A stretch of 64,000 bases of DNA from positions 16,191-80,190 of the forward strand of contig JAJRUJ010000087.1 in assembly GCA_024277855.1 (NCBI GenBank), in the 5' to 3' direction. Both the position numbers and the translations under genes were made by a program. Every line of letters starts with the position of its first letter. Position 1 is the first letter of the stretch. Below, piece after piece: positions 16,655-24,932 of the stretch. This stretch comes from Candidatus Zixiibacteriota bacterium (GTDB lineage: Bacteria; Zixibacteria; MSB-5A5; WJJR01; JAJRUJ01). A model generated the notes under the pieces. That model did not search any database, was not told the DNA's origin, and saw nothing but the letters and a program-made list of their open reading frames with translations.

Positions 16655-17482
16655 ATGGATAATTTGAAACAGACGATTACGGAAGCAGCCGACTATATCC
16701 GCACGCAGGCGGACCTTGTCCCCGATATCGGTATTATCCTGGGCACCGGCCTTGGCTCGCTGGGTGATGGGATCGAATTGTCCGCCACCGTCGGGTATGA
16801 AACCATCCCGCATTTTCCGGTTTCGACTGTCGAAAGCCATGCCGGACGGCTGCTGTTCGGCACACTGGGCGGTAAGAACGTCGTCGCTATGCAGGGGCGA
16901 TTCCACTTTTACGAGGGTTACACGATGGCCCAGGTGACTTTTCCGGTTCGGGTCATGAAAGAACTGGGTATCAATATCCTTGTCGTTTCCAATGCCTGCG
17001 GCGGCCTGAATCCGCAATTCAAACGCGGTGATCTGATGTCGATCACCGACCATATCAACTTGCAGGGAGCCAACCCGCTGATCGGCCCCAACGACGAATC
17101 GATCGGGCCGCGTTTCCCGGATATGTACAATTGCTATGACTCGGCTCTGGTCAAGTTGGCCGAACAGGTTGCGCTGGAGAAAAAGCTCCTGCTCCATAAA
17201 GGTGTCTATGTCTCGGTAACCGGACCAAACCTGGAAACCGCCGCCGAGTATCGATTTTTGCGTTGCATCGGCGCCGACGTTGTCGGGATGTCCACGGTGC
17301 CCGAGGTGATCGCCGCCCGGCATCAGGGGACGCGGGTCGCGGGTTTCTCAATAATCACCGATATGGGTTTGCCGGATGCCCTGCATCCCTGTAACCTGGA
17401 CGAGATTATTGCCGCGGCCAACGAAGCCGAACCACGGCTGAAGGCGGTAATCGGCGGGCTGATCGAAAAGATCACCATTTGA
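16655..17482 (+). CDS. punA: Purine-nucleoside phosphorylase (trimeric PunA/DeoD-II type)
   Basis: This 275-residue enzyme of the trimeric PNP/MTAP family cleaves purine nucleosides with phosphate to free base and (deoxy)ribose-1-phosphate. Motifs: ILGTGLGSLGDGI (phosphate loop), ESHAGRLLFG, MQGRFHFYEGY, VVSNACGGLNP, the nucleoside-binding VTGPNLETAAEYRF and GMSTVPEVIAARH. The base-binding loop reads GFSIITDMG, with Asp where 6-oxopurine-specific PNPs carry Asn (human Asn243). Asp there is found in some family branches and can alter preference for 6-amino versus 6-oxo purines. It is inserted in the yggS-divIVA-ileS run, 49 nt after divIVA. Function as a purine salvage phosphorylase is secure; substrate preference is open. 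Confidence 0.93.
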   Translation: MDNLKQTITEAADYIRTQADLVPDIGIILGTGLGSLGDGIELSATVGYETIPHFPVSTVESHAGRLLFGTLGGKNVVAMQGRFHFYEGYTMAQVTFPVRVMKELGINILVVSNACGGLNPQFKRGDLMSITDHINLQGANPLIGPNDESIGPRFPDMYNCYDSALVKLAEQVALEKKLLLHKGVYVSVTGPNLETAAEYRFLRCIGADVVGMSTVPEVIAARHQGTRVAGFSIITDMGLPDALHPCNLDEIIAAANEAEPRLKAVIGGLIEKITI

Positions 17483-17568
17483 AGTTGAGGGCTCTGTGGA
17501 ATATCCGATATGTGAAGCAAGTAACCGTAACTTTGTGAGACAACCCAGACCAGGGAAGTGTTGCACCA

Positions 17569-20500
17569 ATGTTTGATCCACTGCCGAAAGATTTTTCCTA
17601 CCCGGATGATGAGACCCGGACGCTGAAATTCTGGGCCGAGCAGGACATCTTCCGCAAGTCAATCTTATTGCGGAAAGAGAACGAACCATTTGTCTTTTTT
17701 GAGGGGCCGCCGACGGCCAATGGCAAGCCGGGCATTCACCATATTATCTCGCGGACGATCAAAGATACTATCTGTCGCTATAAGACAATGCGCGGCTATA
17801 AAGTAGGTCGTAAAGCCGGTTGGGACACCCACGGTCTTCCTGTCGAGATCGAAGTCGAAAAACAACTTGGGTTGGAAAATAAGGCCAGGATCGAGGCCTA
17901 CGGGGTTGAAAAATTCAATCAGCAGTGTCGCGAGTCGGTCTTTAAGTACAAAAAAGAATGGGATGATCTGACGGAGCGGGTTGGCTATTGGCTTGATCTG
18001 AGTGATCCTTATGTCACCCTTGATGTCAATTATATGGAAACCGTCTGGTGGATTCTCGCCCAGTTTTTCGAACGCGACCTGCTCTATGAGGGTCACAAAA
18101 TTGTCCCGTTTTGCCCGCGTTGCGAGACCGGCCTGTCCTCCCACGAGGTCGCGCAGGGCTACGAGGAGGTTGACGATCCTTCGGTTTTCGTCACAATGCC
18201 GTTGGTCGACAATCCCGAGGTTTCCTTTTTGGTCTGGACAACCACGCCCTGGACGTTGATCTCCAACACCGCCCTCGCCGTAGCCGCCGATTCAACGTAT
18301 CTCACCGTCGAATTCGAGGGCCGGAAGTTAATCCTGGCCGAGGCATTGGCCCAGGCCGTCCTTGGCGGCGAGTTTACTATTCTCGACCGTTTTCCCGGTA
18401 AAGATCTTGCCGGTAAACGGTATGTGCCGTTGTTCGATTTCTTCGCCGACCAGGCGGATAAGGCCTACTTTGTCATCACTGCTGATTTTGTTTCGATGGA
18501 TGAAGGAACCGGGATTGTCAATCTGGCCCCGGCCTTCGGCGCCGATGACTACGAGGCGGGCAAACAGCACGACCTGCCCGTGTTCCAGCCGGTGAAAAAC
18601 AACGGTACCTTCGATGAAACCATCAAACCGTATGCCGGTTTATTTATCAAAGATGCCGACCCGAAAATCACCGCCGACCTGAAGAAAGCCGGACGGCTTT
18701 TCCGGGTCGAGACGTATCGGCATAACTATCCGTTTTGCTGGCGCTGTAAATCACCCCTGGTCTATTATGCGCGCAAATCCTGGTATCTGAAAACGTCCGC
18801 TTTCCGCGAACAACTCCTGGCGGCGAACCGGAAAATTAACTGGTATCCGCCCGAGATCGGCAGCGGCCGGTTTGGTGAATGGCTGGAGAACAACGTCGAC
18901 TGGGCGCTTTCCCGTCAACGTTTCTGGGGTACCCCGCTGAATATCTGGGTCTGCGAATCCTGTGGAAAAAAGACGGCGGTCGACAGCATCGCCACCCTGA
19001 GAAAGAAAGGGCAGAACCTGCCCGACCCGATCGACTTGCACAAACCATACATGGATCGCGTAACCCTGACCTGCGAGTGTGGCGGGACAATGCACCGTGT
19101 GCCGGAGGTCATCGACGTCTGGTTTGATTCGGGCGCGATGCCGTTTGCGCAATGGCATTATCCTTTTGAACACAAGGATGATTTTGAAACACTGTTCCCG
19201 GCGGCTTTTATCTCCGAGGCGGTTGACCAGACACGCGGGTGGTTTTATTCACTTTTGGCCATTTCCACGCTCCTGCGCAACGAGCCGCCATATCTCAACT
19301 GCCTGTGCATGGAATTTATCGTCGACAAGAATGGGCAGAAAATGAGCAAATCGAAAGGGAACATTGCCGACCCCTGGGAGGCGGTTTCCCTGTACGGTGC
19401 CGATGCGTTGCGTTGGTATATGCTCACTGTCTCGCAACCCTGGTTATCCAAGCGCTACGACCATGCGGCGGTCGGCGAAGTGAAAAACCGGTTTTTCGAC
19501 ACCTGGAAAAACACCTACGCATTTTTTGCACTTTATGCGCAGATCGACAAGTTGCCGCTGGATAAAATCGCGCATCGCGCTTCGTCGAAAACCACCATTG
19601 ATCGCTGGCTTCTCTCGCGAGTCCAGACCGTGGCGCGTACGGTGCGTGAGGCCTTCGATTCCTATGACTTGACCCGGGCCACCCGGTCGATTGCCGATTT
19701 TTTGGTCGACGATGTATCTAACTGGTACGTGCGTTTGAACCGGCGGCGGTTCTGGTCTGCGGGGCTTGATGAGGACAAGCTCGACGCCTATGCCACTCTC
19801 TATCGTGCCCTGCTGGTCGTCTCCAAACTGACCGCACCGGTCGCCCCGTTCTTTTCCGAGACCATCTACCGGCGGTTGACCGACTCGGGCGAGGACAACC
19901 GGAGTGTACACCTGGCTGATTTCCCCGAACCAGACAATGCGCTGGTCGATGAGAAACTGGAGGCCACTGTCGGTACGGTGCAGAAAATCGTCTCGCTGGG
20001 TCGGGCCGCGCGGATGAAAACGAATTTGAAAGTGCGCCAGCCGGTTTCCGATTTCGTCGTAATCCTGCCCGGTGAAGTCGATCAATCGGCGTTGGCGGCG
20101 GCGGCCGACGATATCTGTAGTGAACTGAACAGCAAGCGTGTCGACCTCCGTAAATCGGGCAATGGCTTTCTCCAATTGAGTGTTAAACCGAATTTTGGCA
20201 AACTCGGCAAACGAATCGGCGGCAACATGAAAGCCGTCGCCAGGGCGCTGGGCGAATTGTCCGGCGAACAAATCCATGCTTTCCGCGACAGCAACCGCCT
20301 GGAGTTGACCCTGGCGGGGACATCATATTTCTTCGAGGGCGATGATTTAATCGTTTCCATGTCCGGTCCCGAGGGGTATCATGTCGAAGCCGAAGGCGGA
20401 TACGCCGTTGGTTTGAACACACAATTGACCGATGAATTGGTCACGGAGGGCTATTATCGGGAGTTGATCAACAAAATTCAAAATTTGCGGAAAGCCAGTG

Positions 20501-20694
20501 GACTGGCCGTCACCGACCGCATCAAACTCTCGGTGTCCACTACCGAACCGGTCCAAAAAGCGCTGGAGGCCTATCATGAACGGATTGCCCGGGAAACTCT
20601 CAGCGAGTCGATTTCAACCGAGGGCGCTTTTGAACACCGGCTTGAACTCAAACTGAATGGTCAGCCGACCGTACTGAGTCTGGAAAAGATATAG
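17569..20694 (+). CDS. ileS: Isoleucine--tRNA ligase, eukaryote-like (IleRS2) type
   Basis: This 1041-residue class Ia synthetase charges tRNA-Ile. The HIGH region is GPPTANGKPGIHHI, followed by RAGWDTHGLPVE-type residues (KAGWDTHGLPVEIE). The CP1 zinc knuckle CPRCETGLSSHE and the editing domain follow, then ISEAVDQTRGWFYSLLAIS and the ATP loop KMSKSKGN. The C-terminus lacks the CxxC...CxxC zinc finger of E. coli-type IleRS1 and instead ends in a long alpha/beta region (residues about 850-1041) like that of IleRS2/eukaryotic enzymes. IleRS2 enzymes are known to include mupirocin-tolerant forms. AGGGAAG precedes the ATG by about 9 nt. It sits in the divIVA-ileS-lspA arrangement. Confidence 0.96.
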   Translation: MFDPLPKDFSYPDDETRTLKFWAEQDIFRKSILLRKENEPFVFFEGPPTANGKPGIHHIISRTIKDTICRYKTMRGYKVGRKAGWDTHGLPVEIEVEKQLGLENKARIEAYGVEKFNQQCRESVFKYKKEWDDLTERVGYWLDLSDPYVTLDVNYMETVWWILAQFFERDLLYEGHKIVPFCPRCETGLSSHEVAQGYEEVDDPSVFVTMPLVDNPEVSFLVWTTTPWTLISNTALAVAADSTYLTVEFEGRKLILAEALAQAVLGGEFTILDRFPGKDLAGKRYVPLFDFFADQADKAYFVITADFVSMDEGTGIVNLAPAFGADDYEAGKQHDLPVFQPVKNNGTFDETIKPYAGLFIKDADPKITADLKKAGRLFRVETYRHNYPFCWRCKSPLVYYARKSWYLKTSAFREQLLAANRKINWYPPEIGSGRFGEWLENNVDWALSRQRFWGTPLNIWVCESCGKKTAVDSIATLRKKGQNLPDPIDLHKPYMDRVTLTCECGGTMHRVPEVIDVWFDSGAMPFAQWHYPFEHKDDFETLFPAAFISEAVDQTRGWFYSLLAISTLLRNEPPYLNCLCMEFIVDKNGQKMSKSKGNIADPWEAVSLYGADALRWYMLTVSQPWLSKRYDHAAVGEVKNRFFDTWKNTYAFFALYAQIDKLPLDKIAHRASSKTTIDRWLLSRVQTVARTVREAFDSYDLTRATRSIADFLVDDVSNWYVRLNRRRFWSAGLDEDKLDAYATLYRALLVVSKLTAPVAPFFSETIYRRLTDSGEDNRSVHLADFPEPDNALVDEKLEATVGTVQKIVSLGRAARMKTNLKVRQPVSDFVVILPGEVDQSALAAAADDICSELNSKRVDLRKSGNGFLQLSVKPNFGKLGKRIGGNMKAVARALGELSGEQIHAFRDSNRLELTLAGTSYFFEGDDLIVSMSGPEGYHVEAEGGYAVGLNTQLTDELVTEGYYRELINKIQNLRKASGLAVTDRIKLSVSTTEPVQKALEAYHERIARETLSESISTEGAFEHRLELKLNGQPTVLSLEKI

Positions 20695-20718
20695 TTGTAT
20701 TTGGGGGAGGTGAGGCAC

Positions 20719-21099
20719 TTGAGAAAACGGGAACTGGAGAAGTACAAAAAGCTCTTGCTGGCAAAACGGGCGGCAATCCTCGAGGACCTTGGACTCAAAA
20801 AAAACGTGCTGGGTTCCACGGTTAAGGATGCCTCCGGCGACCTTTCGACCTACTCATACCATATGGCCGATCAGGGAACCGACAGTATGGAGCGGGAGAA
20901 ATCTTTCTATTTTGCGTCAAAGAGTGGACGGTTTCTCTACCATCTCGATGAGGCCCTCCGGCGTATCGACGAAAAAACGTACGGTGTGTGCCAGGGGTGC
21001 GGTGAAGAAATCAATGCCGAGCGGCTCACTGCGGTGCCCCATGCCCGGCTGTGTATCGAATGCAAGGAGAAAGAGGAACAACGGAACACCTCCCGATAG
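20719..21099 (+). CDS. TraR/DksA-family C4 zinc-finger protein
   Basis: This roughly 126-residue protein has an N-terminal helical hairpin (KRELEKYKKLLLAKRAAI), an acidic segment resembling the DksA tip (HMADQGTDSMEREK), a second helix and the C4 zinc finger CQGCGEEI...RLCIEC. Members bind the RNA polymerase secondary channel and tune transcription with ppGpp. The frame is open from 20695, directly after the ileS stop. A very strong GGGGAGGTG (20704-20712) lies 6 nt before a TTG at 20719, so I start there. It is translated between ileS and lspA, a conserved order in many genomes. Whether it acts like DksA or like the shorter YteA/TraR proteins cannot be decided. Confidence 0.85.
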   Translation: MRKRELEKYKKLLLAKRAAILEDLGLKKNVLGSTVKDASGDLSTYSYHMADQGTDSMEREKSFYFASKSGRFLYHLDEALRRIDEKTYGVCQGCGEEINAERLTAVPHARLCIECKEKEEQRNTSR

Positions 21100-21662
21100 C
21101 ATCGCCCAACCGCAACCGGTTGATCATCGGCGGCACTGTTGCCGGGCTGATCCTGGCCGACCAACTGACGAAACTGTTCATCCGGTTGTCTTTTGCCCTG
21201 GGTGAATCGGTTCCGGTTTTTGGCGATTTTTTCCGTTTGACCTACATTCACAACGACGCCGGCGCCTTCGGCATTTCCTTCGGTCACCCCGCAATCTATT
21301 TTGTCGCCTCGACGGTTATCGCCGTGCTTATCGTGGTCAGTCTCTATCGCGCCCCCGACCTTCGTTTGTGGGCCGTCTGGGGTTTTGCTCTGGTTCTCAG
21401 CGGCGCAGTGGGCAACCTGATCGACCGCGTCTGTTTTGGGGCGGTCACCGACTTCCTCGATCTCGAATTTTTTGATATGAACCTCCCGTCATTTTCCTTC
21501 CTCTTTATCAAATTTCGCGGTTATACGATGACTCGCTGGCCGATATTTAATCTTGCCGATTCGGCGATTGATCTCGGCATCGGTCTGCTCATCCTCTCAA
21601 TTTGGCTCGACGGCAGAAAAAAACCGGCGAGTGATTGCCCGCCGGTCGATGTTTCTGCATAA
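21060..21662 (+). CDS. lspA: Lipoprotein signal peptidase (signal peptidase II)
   Basis: This aspartic membrane protease cleaves prolipoprotein signal peptides. Four membrane segments are visible, with LILADQLTKLFIR in the first, YIHNDAGAFGI, the first catalytic Asp in GNLIDRVCFGAVTDFLD, and the second in FNLADSAIDLGIGL. The start is uncertain: ATG 21060 (used here) and GTG 21051 both lie inside the 3' end of the preceding zinc-finger gene, and neither has a clear Shine-Dalgarno site, whereas a strong AAGGAG (21064-21069) has no good start codon behind it. The overlap suggests translational coupling. Its 3' end contains a terminator for the convergent S9 peptidase gene. The S9 enzyme downstream is itself a probable lipoprotein. 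Confidence 0.93.
   Translation: MQGERGTTEHLPIASPNRNRLIIGGTVAGLILADQLTKLFIRLSFALGESVPVFGDFFRLTYIHNDAGAFGISFGHPAIYFVASTVIAVLIVVSLYRAPDLRLWAVWGFALVLSGAVGNLIDRVCFGAVTDFLDLEFFDMNLPSFSFLFIKFRGYTMTRWPIFNLADSAIDLGIGLLILSIWLDGRKKPASDCPPVDVSA
21617..21646 (-). terminator. Rho-independent terminator of the S9 peptidase gene, inside the lspA 3' end
   Basis: On the minus strand ACCGGCG and CGCCGGT (21640-21646 and 21623-21629) form a 7-bp stem with a 10-nt loop, followed by seven T residues (21617-21623). It lies 31 nt after the S9 gene stop and overlaps the last codons of lspA on the other strand. Confidence 0.75.
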
Positions 21663-21677
21663 TTCCCGGATTATTCT

Positions 21678-23597
21678 CTATTTTTCCACACGCCCGCCGA
21701 GATGTTCGGCCAAAAACTTTTCCGCCCGTTTGTAAAAATCCGTCCGGTTTTCCGGCCGGGCCAGCCCATGACCTTCGTTCTCGTAGACGACATACTCAAC
21801 CTCCCGCCCATTGGCTTTCAGCGTATCGACCATCTGGTCCGATTCGGCCCGCTTCACGCGCGGGTCGTTGGCACCCTGGACAATCAGCAGGGGGATTTTG
21901 ATCTTGTCGACGGAAAAATAGGGAGAGCGCTCGACCAGCAATGCCGAATCGGCCACCGGGTCACCCATCCGTTGCGTCAGGATTTTTAAAAATGGTGTCC
22001 AGTACGACGGAATCGACCGGTAAAAGGTAAACAGATTCGACGGGCCCATCATATCCACCCCGCAAGCATACACGTCGGGCGTATAGGCGGCTCCGGCGAG
22101 GACCGCATATCCGCCGAACGACATCCCGAAAATACCCACCCGGTTGGGGTCGGCATATCCCTCATTCACCGCCCAGGCGACTCCGTCGGCCAGATCGAGT
22201 TGCATTTTCCCGCCCCACTCCTTGTTGCCGGCAGACATAAAATGATTGCCGAATCCGACCGACCCGCGGTAATTAATCTGGAGTACGGCATATCCGCGGT
22301 TGGCCATCCATTGCACATCCGATCTGAACCCCCAACTGTCCCGTGTCCAGGGGCCGCCATGTACGTTGACAATCAGCGGCAGGTTCTTTGCCGGAACGCC
22401 CGGCGGCAGGGTCAGAAACGCCGGGAGATGCAGGCCGTCCCGGGCCTTGATTTCGACATACTGCATTGACGCCAATTCCGCGTTTTTCAATGACGGCTGA
22501 CCGCTGAACAGGAATGTCGCCGTTTGTGTTTTGCGCTCATACAGGTAGTATTCAATCGGCGTCACATCCGCGGAATACGCTACCATCCAATACTCATCCG
22601 CATCGTCACGACCGGCGACCATAAACTGACCGTCGCCAAGCGTCCGCAACGACTCAAAATCCGAGACCAATGATGAATCGAGGATGGTCCAGCGATTTCG
22701 GTCCTTGTTGAAAGCGACCGCTTCCACCCGGTGTGTCCGGGGATTGATCATCACTTCCCCGAGATCGACCTCGCTGTGTGCCGCCAGCACCGTCTGTTCT
22801 TTCGTGGCAATATCAATCACTTTCAGCCGGACCAGGTCGGCGCCGCGTGAATCGGCGATGTATATGCCTTTGCCGTCGGGGGTGAACCCGTAGGCGCGGC
22901 CGCCGTCGTCGGTACCCCAGGTCACCAATGGGCGAAACTCCGCCTGGGGGTTGTCCCGGACTTGCAGTTGGAATCCGCCGTCGGCCGTGGCCGCCAGAGC
23001 GCCCAATACTTCAAATTCGGCATTTTGAATCCAACCGGCGACCGTGCCCGGATTCTCGGCGACAAGTTTTAATTCGCCGGTGGTCGGATTGAGCGTATAG
23101 GCGTCGAACAACTGAGGAATTCGTTTGTTCATCTGAATCATAATGACGTCGGAAATATTAGGGCCGACAACTATAATCGACGCGCGAATATTGGGAAAGG
23201 GAGTGAGATCACGGGTTGATCCATCCTCTATATTCACGACAATCAGATGGTCGTTTCCCCGCCCGTCGACATCCTGCGGGAAAATGATATGTTTGCTGTC
23301 CGGCCCCCAGTAATGCTGATGGATTCCTCGCCCGACATCGGTGGTAAGCGGGCGATCATCGTCCCCACCGATTGTCCTCACCCACACATTCAGCACCCCA
23401 TTGTTGGGGGCCAGGTATGAGATGTAACGGGCGTCGGGTGAAATCCGGGCCTGGGTCTTGACCGGGTTGCCGAATAATTCCGCTTTGGGAATCAACGGTG
23501 TCGACTGCTCCTGCGCACAGCCGCTGAATAAAACCATCAGGGTAATTGTAAGCATCAAACGGTGAAACCGGGAGAGTCTGCTGAGCGTCGGGGCCAT
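21678..23597 (-). CDS. S9-family (acylaminoacyl/dipeptidyl) peptidase lipoprotein
   Basis: This 639-residue serine peptidase starts with a signal sequence ending in a lipobox-like LFSGCAQ (Cys near residue 28), so it is probably a lipoprotein processed by the neighbouring LspA. The N-terminal half (residues about 40-370) is a WD40-like beta-propeller with repeated TolB-like strands (GPDSKHIIFPQDVDGRGNDH, TPDGKGIYIADSRGADLVRL). The C-terminal alpha/beta hydrolase has the nucleophile in GMSFGG (about Ser492), then GANDPR (about Asp577) and ENEGHG (about His610). It cleaves short peptides in the periplasm. AGAGAGGA sits 5 nt before the ATG. It ends at a strong terminator. Confidence 0.93.
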   Translation of the reverse strand: MAPTLSRLSRFHRLMLTITLMVLFSGCAQEQSTPLIPKAELFGNPVKTQARISPDARYISYLAPNNGVLNVWVRTIGGDDDRPLTTDVGRGIHQHYWGPDSKHIIFPQDVDGRGNDHLIVVNIEDGSTRDLTPFPNIRASIIVVGPNISDVIMIQMNKRIPQLFDAYTLNPTTGELKLVAENPGTVAGWIQNAEFEVLGALAATADGGFQLQVRDNPQAEFRPLVTWGTDDGGRAYGFTPDGKGIYIADSRGADLVRLKVIDIATKEQTVLAAHSEVDLGEVMINPRTHRVEAVAFNKDRNRWTILDSSLVSDFESLRTLGDGQFMVAGRDDADEYWMVAYSADVTPIEYYLYERKTQTATFLFSGQPSLKNAELASMQYVEIKARDGLHLPAFLTLPPGVPAKNLPLIVNVHGGPWTRDSWGFRSDVQWMANRGYAVLQINYRGSVGFGNHFMSAGNKEWGGKMQLDLADGVAWAVNEGYADPNRVGIFGMSFGGYAVLAGAAYTPDVYACGVDMMGPSNLFTFYRSIPSYWTPFLKILTQRMGDPVADSALLVERSPYFSVDKIKIPLLIVQGANDPRVKRAESDQMVDTLKANGREVEYVVYENEGHGLARPENRTDFYKRAEKFLAEHLGGRVEK

Positions 23598-23655
23598 TAT
23601 ATCCTCTCTTTAATCGGATGGGATTGAAACATCGCGTCTTTCATCCGGAGTCGTC

Positions 23656-23685
23656 AACTTAGACTTACAACCGGCCTGCTGTCAA
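23656..23685 (-). promoter_or_regulatory. Candidate promoter of the S9 peptidase gene
   Basis: On the minus strand TTGACA (23680-23685, perfect) and TAAGTT (23656-23661, 3/6) are 18 bp apart. They lie in the 107-nt gap upstream of the gene. Confidence 0.35.
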
Positions 23686-23704
23686 GGGCAGTTCGATTCT
23701 TGGA

Positions 23705-24844
23705 TCAGGAGTGCGGCGCAAAGAGCGGAATAACCAGGCCTTGCATCGATGCTGGAACTTGTTGTATCTCTCCGGGAGAGCGGACAATGATTTTTAATGC
23801 TTCGGGGGGGATCCTGGTTAAATCGACATCACCGCAGATGCGCCATTCCCTCTCCGGCCGCCAGTTACCGCCTTTTTTGCCGGGATTTTGAAAGAACGGC
23901 CGGTCGCTGGGAGAAAGTGACGCATAATCCGACGGTGAACCGTAAGTCACGCTTCGCGCACCGAGTATTTGGGCGATATCCTGCCGGATGGCAATCCCAT
24001 ATGGTTCCAGGTTCCAGCGCACATATCGCCGCCGCCAACGCATCAGGCGAATCGACTCGCCCGGCGGAAGCGAAGTAAACGAAACGACCCGATGGCCGTC
24101 CCGGATATGTCGCGCTGTGGCCCTGATTCGCCTCTCGTGCAGGATCCGGGCGAGAGTTGCCCGGCCGGATCGGGCATACGTTGGACCGGAATTGATCACT
24201 GCCCGATAGTATTCCGCCGCTGTTTCACCCGGCCATTTGCTGTTGGCTGCGCGAGTCCAATGAACCAGATGCGGCTCGGTAAAATGAGAAAGAGAAACGA
24301 ACTCTTCCTCCGGGCGAAGGCGGCGAGCATTTTTCTTCTGCCGGTATGCTACGGTGAATTGTTTGCAGATTTCTTTATTCCCGCATTTATCCTGGAGCAG
24401 GCCCGCCAGCGTACCACCGGGTTTGATCGAAACCGGATAGACGACGTCGGCCATTTCAAGCGCAGTCCGGTCTCGATCAGCCCAGGCCGATTTCCTTTTC
24501 GCCCCGCGAGCGGTTGGTGGCTGAAAAATGAAGTCCGATTTTTCGCTCTCGAGAGCATATTCCCGTCGGATAGATACCGTGATCTCCGCCGGTTTAGCAG
24601 CGGCGGTGATCTCCGGCAAGTTGAGATTCGCCCGGTACGGGTAGGGGATAATAACCATTGTCGACCCGCCGCTTGCGCTTGCCAGATAGGTGACCAACTC
24701 CCAGGTCGATAATCCGACACTGCCGATGATTGTCAGTCCGCGCTGGACCGCCTGGTCGACCGCCTTGCGCGTCGCAATAATCCAGGAATCGTCGCCTCGT
24801 GGAGTTTTCGTTTGACGGGAATTGAGAATGACCGCGTATGGCAT
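23705..24844 (-). CDS. Unrecognised two-domain protein: DprA/LOG-like Rossmann domain plus DUF2971-like C-terminal region
   Basis: I cannot name this 379-residue protein. Residues 1-70 resemble a nucleotide-binding Rossmann unit of the DprA/LOG type (RGLTIIGSVGLSTWELVTYL, then MVIIPYPYR). The middle is basic and helical. From about residue 250 a conserved-looking block appears: VVSFTSLPPGESIRLMRWRR, WNLEPYGIAIR, YGSPSDYASLSPSDRPFFQ, and WRPEREWRICGDVDLTRIPP. This pattern (SFT, EPYGI, DRPFFQ, EREWR) is like that of DUF2971-related uncharacterised families sometimes found near phage-defence or restriction genes (weak recollection). No signal peptide is seen. It lies alone between an S9 peptidase and pruA. 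A perfect 10-bp hairpin sits 7 nt before its ATG and no ribosome-binding site is visible. Confidence 0.75.
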   Translation of the reverse strand: MPYAVILNSRQTKTPRGDDSWIIATRKAVDQAVQRGLTIIGSVGLSTWELVTYLASASGGSTMVIIPYPYRANLNLPEITAAAKPAEITVSIRREYALESEKSDFIFQPPTARGAKRKSAWADRDRTALEMADVVYPVSIKPGGTLAGLLQDKCGNKEICKQFTVAYRQKKNARRLRPEEEFVSLSHFTEPHLVHWTRAANSKWPGETAAEYYRAVINSGPTYARSGRATLARILHERRIRATARHIRDGHRVVSFTSLPPGESIRLMRWRRRYVRWNLEPYGIAIRQDIAQILGARSVTYGSPSDYASLSPSDRPFFQNPGKKGGNWRPEREWRICGDVDLTRIPPEALKIIVRSPGEIQQVPASMQGLVIPLFAPHS

Positions 24845-24851
24845 GAGATGG

Positions 24852-24877
24852 AACGGCCGCCCTTACCGGCGGCCGTT
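24852..24877. terminator. Perfect 10-bp stem-loop between pruA and the two-domain gene
   Basis: AACGGCCGCC (24852-24861) pairs with GGCGGCCGTT (24868-24877) around a 6-nt CTTACC loop. It is 56 nt beyond the pruA stop on the minus strand and 7 nt before the ATG of the next gene. There is no U-tract, so it may be a weak terminator or a structure limiting translation of the next gene. Confidence 0.45.
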
Positions 24878-24932
24878 GATTCCTGATTGTATTTCAGCGG
24901 CCGATCCAAACCGTAAATTTAACAAAAAACCG

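Noticed and set aside
16256..17323. 355-codon minus-strand frame
   Set aside because: Antisense to divIVA and the PNP gene; biased, low-complexity composition and no recognisable domain.
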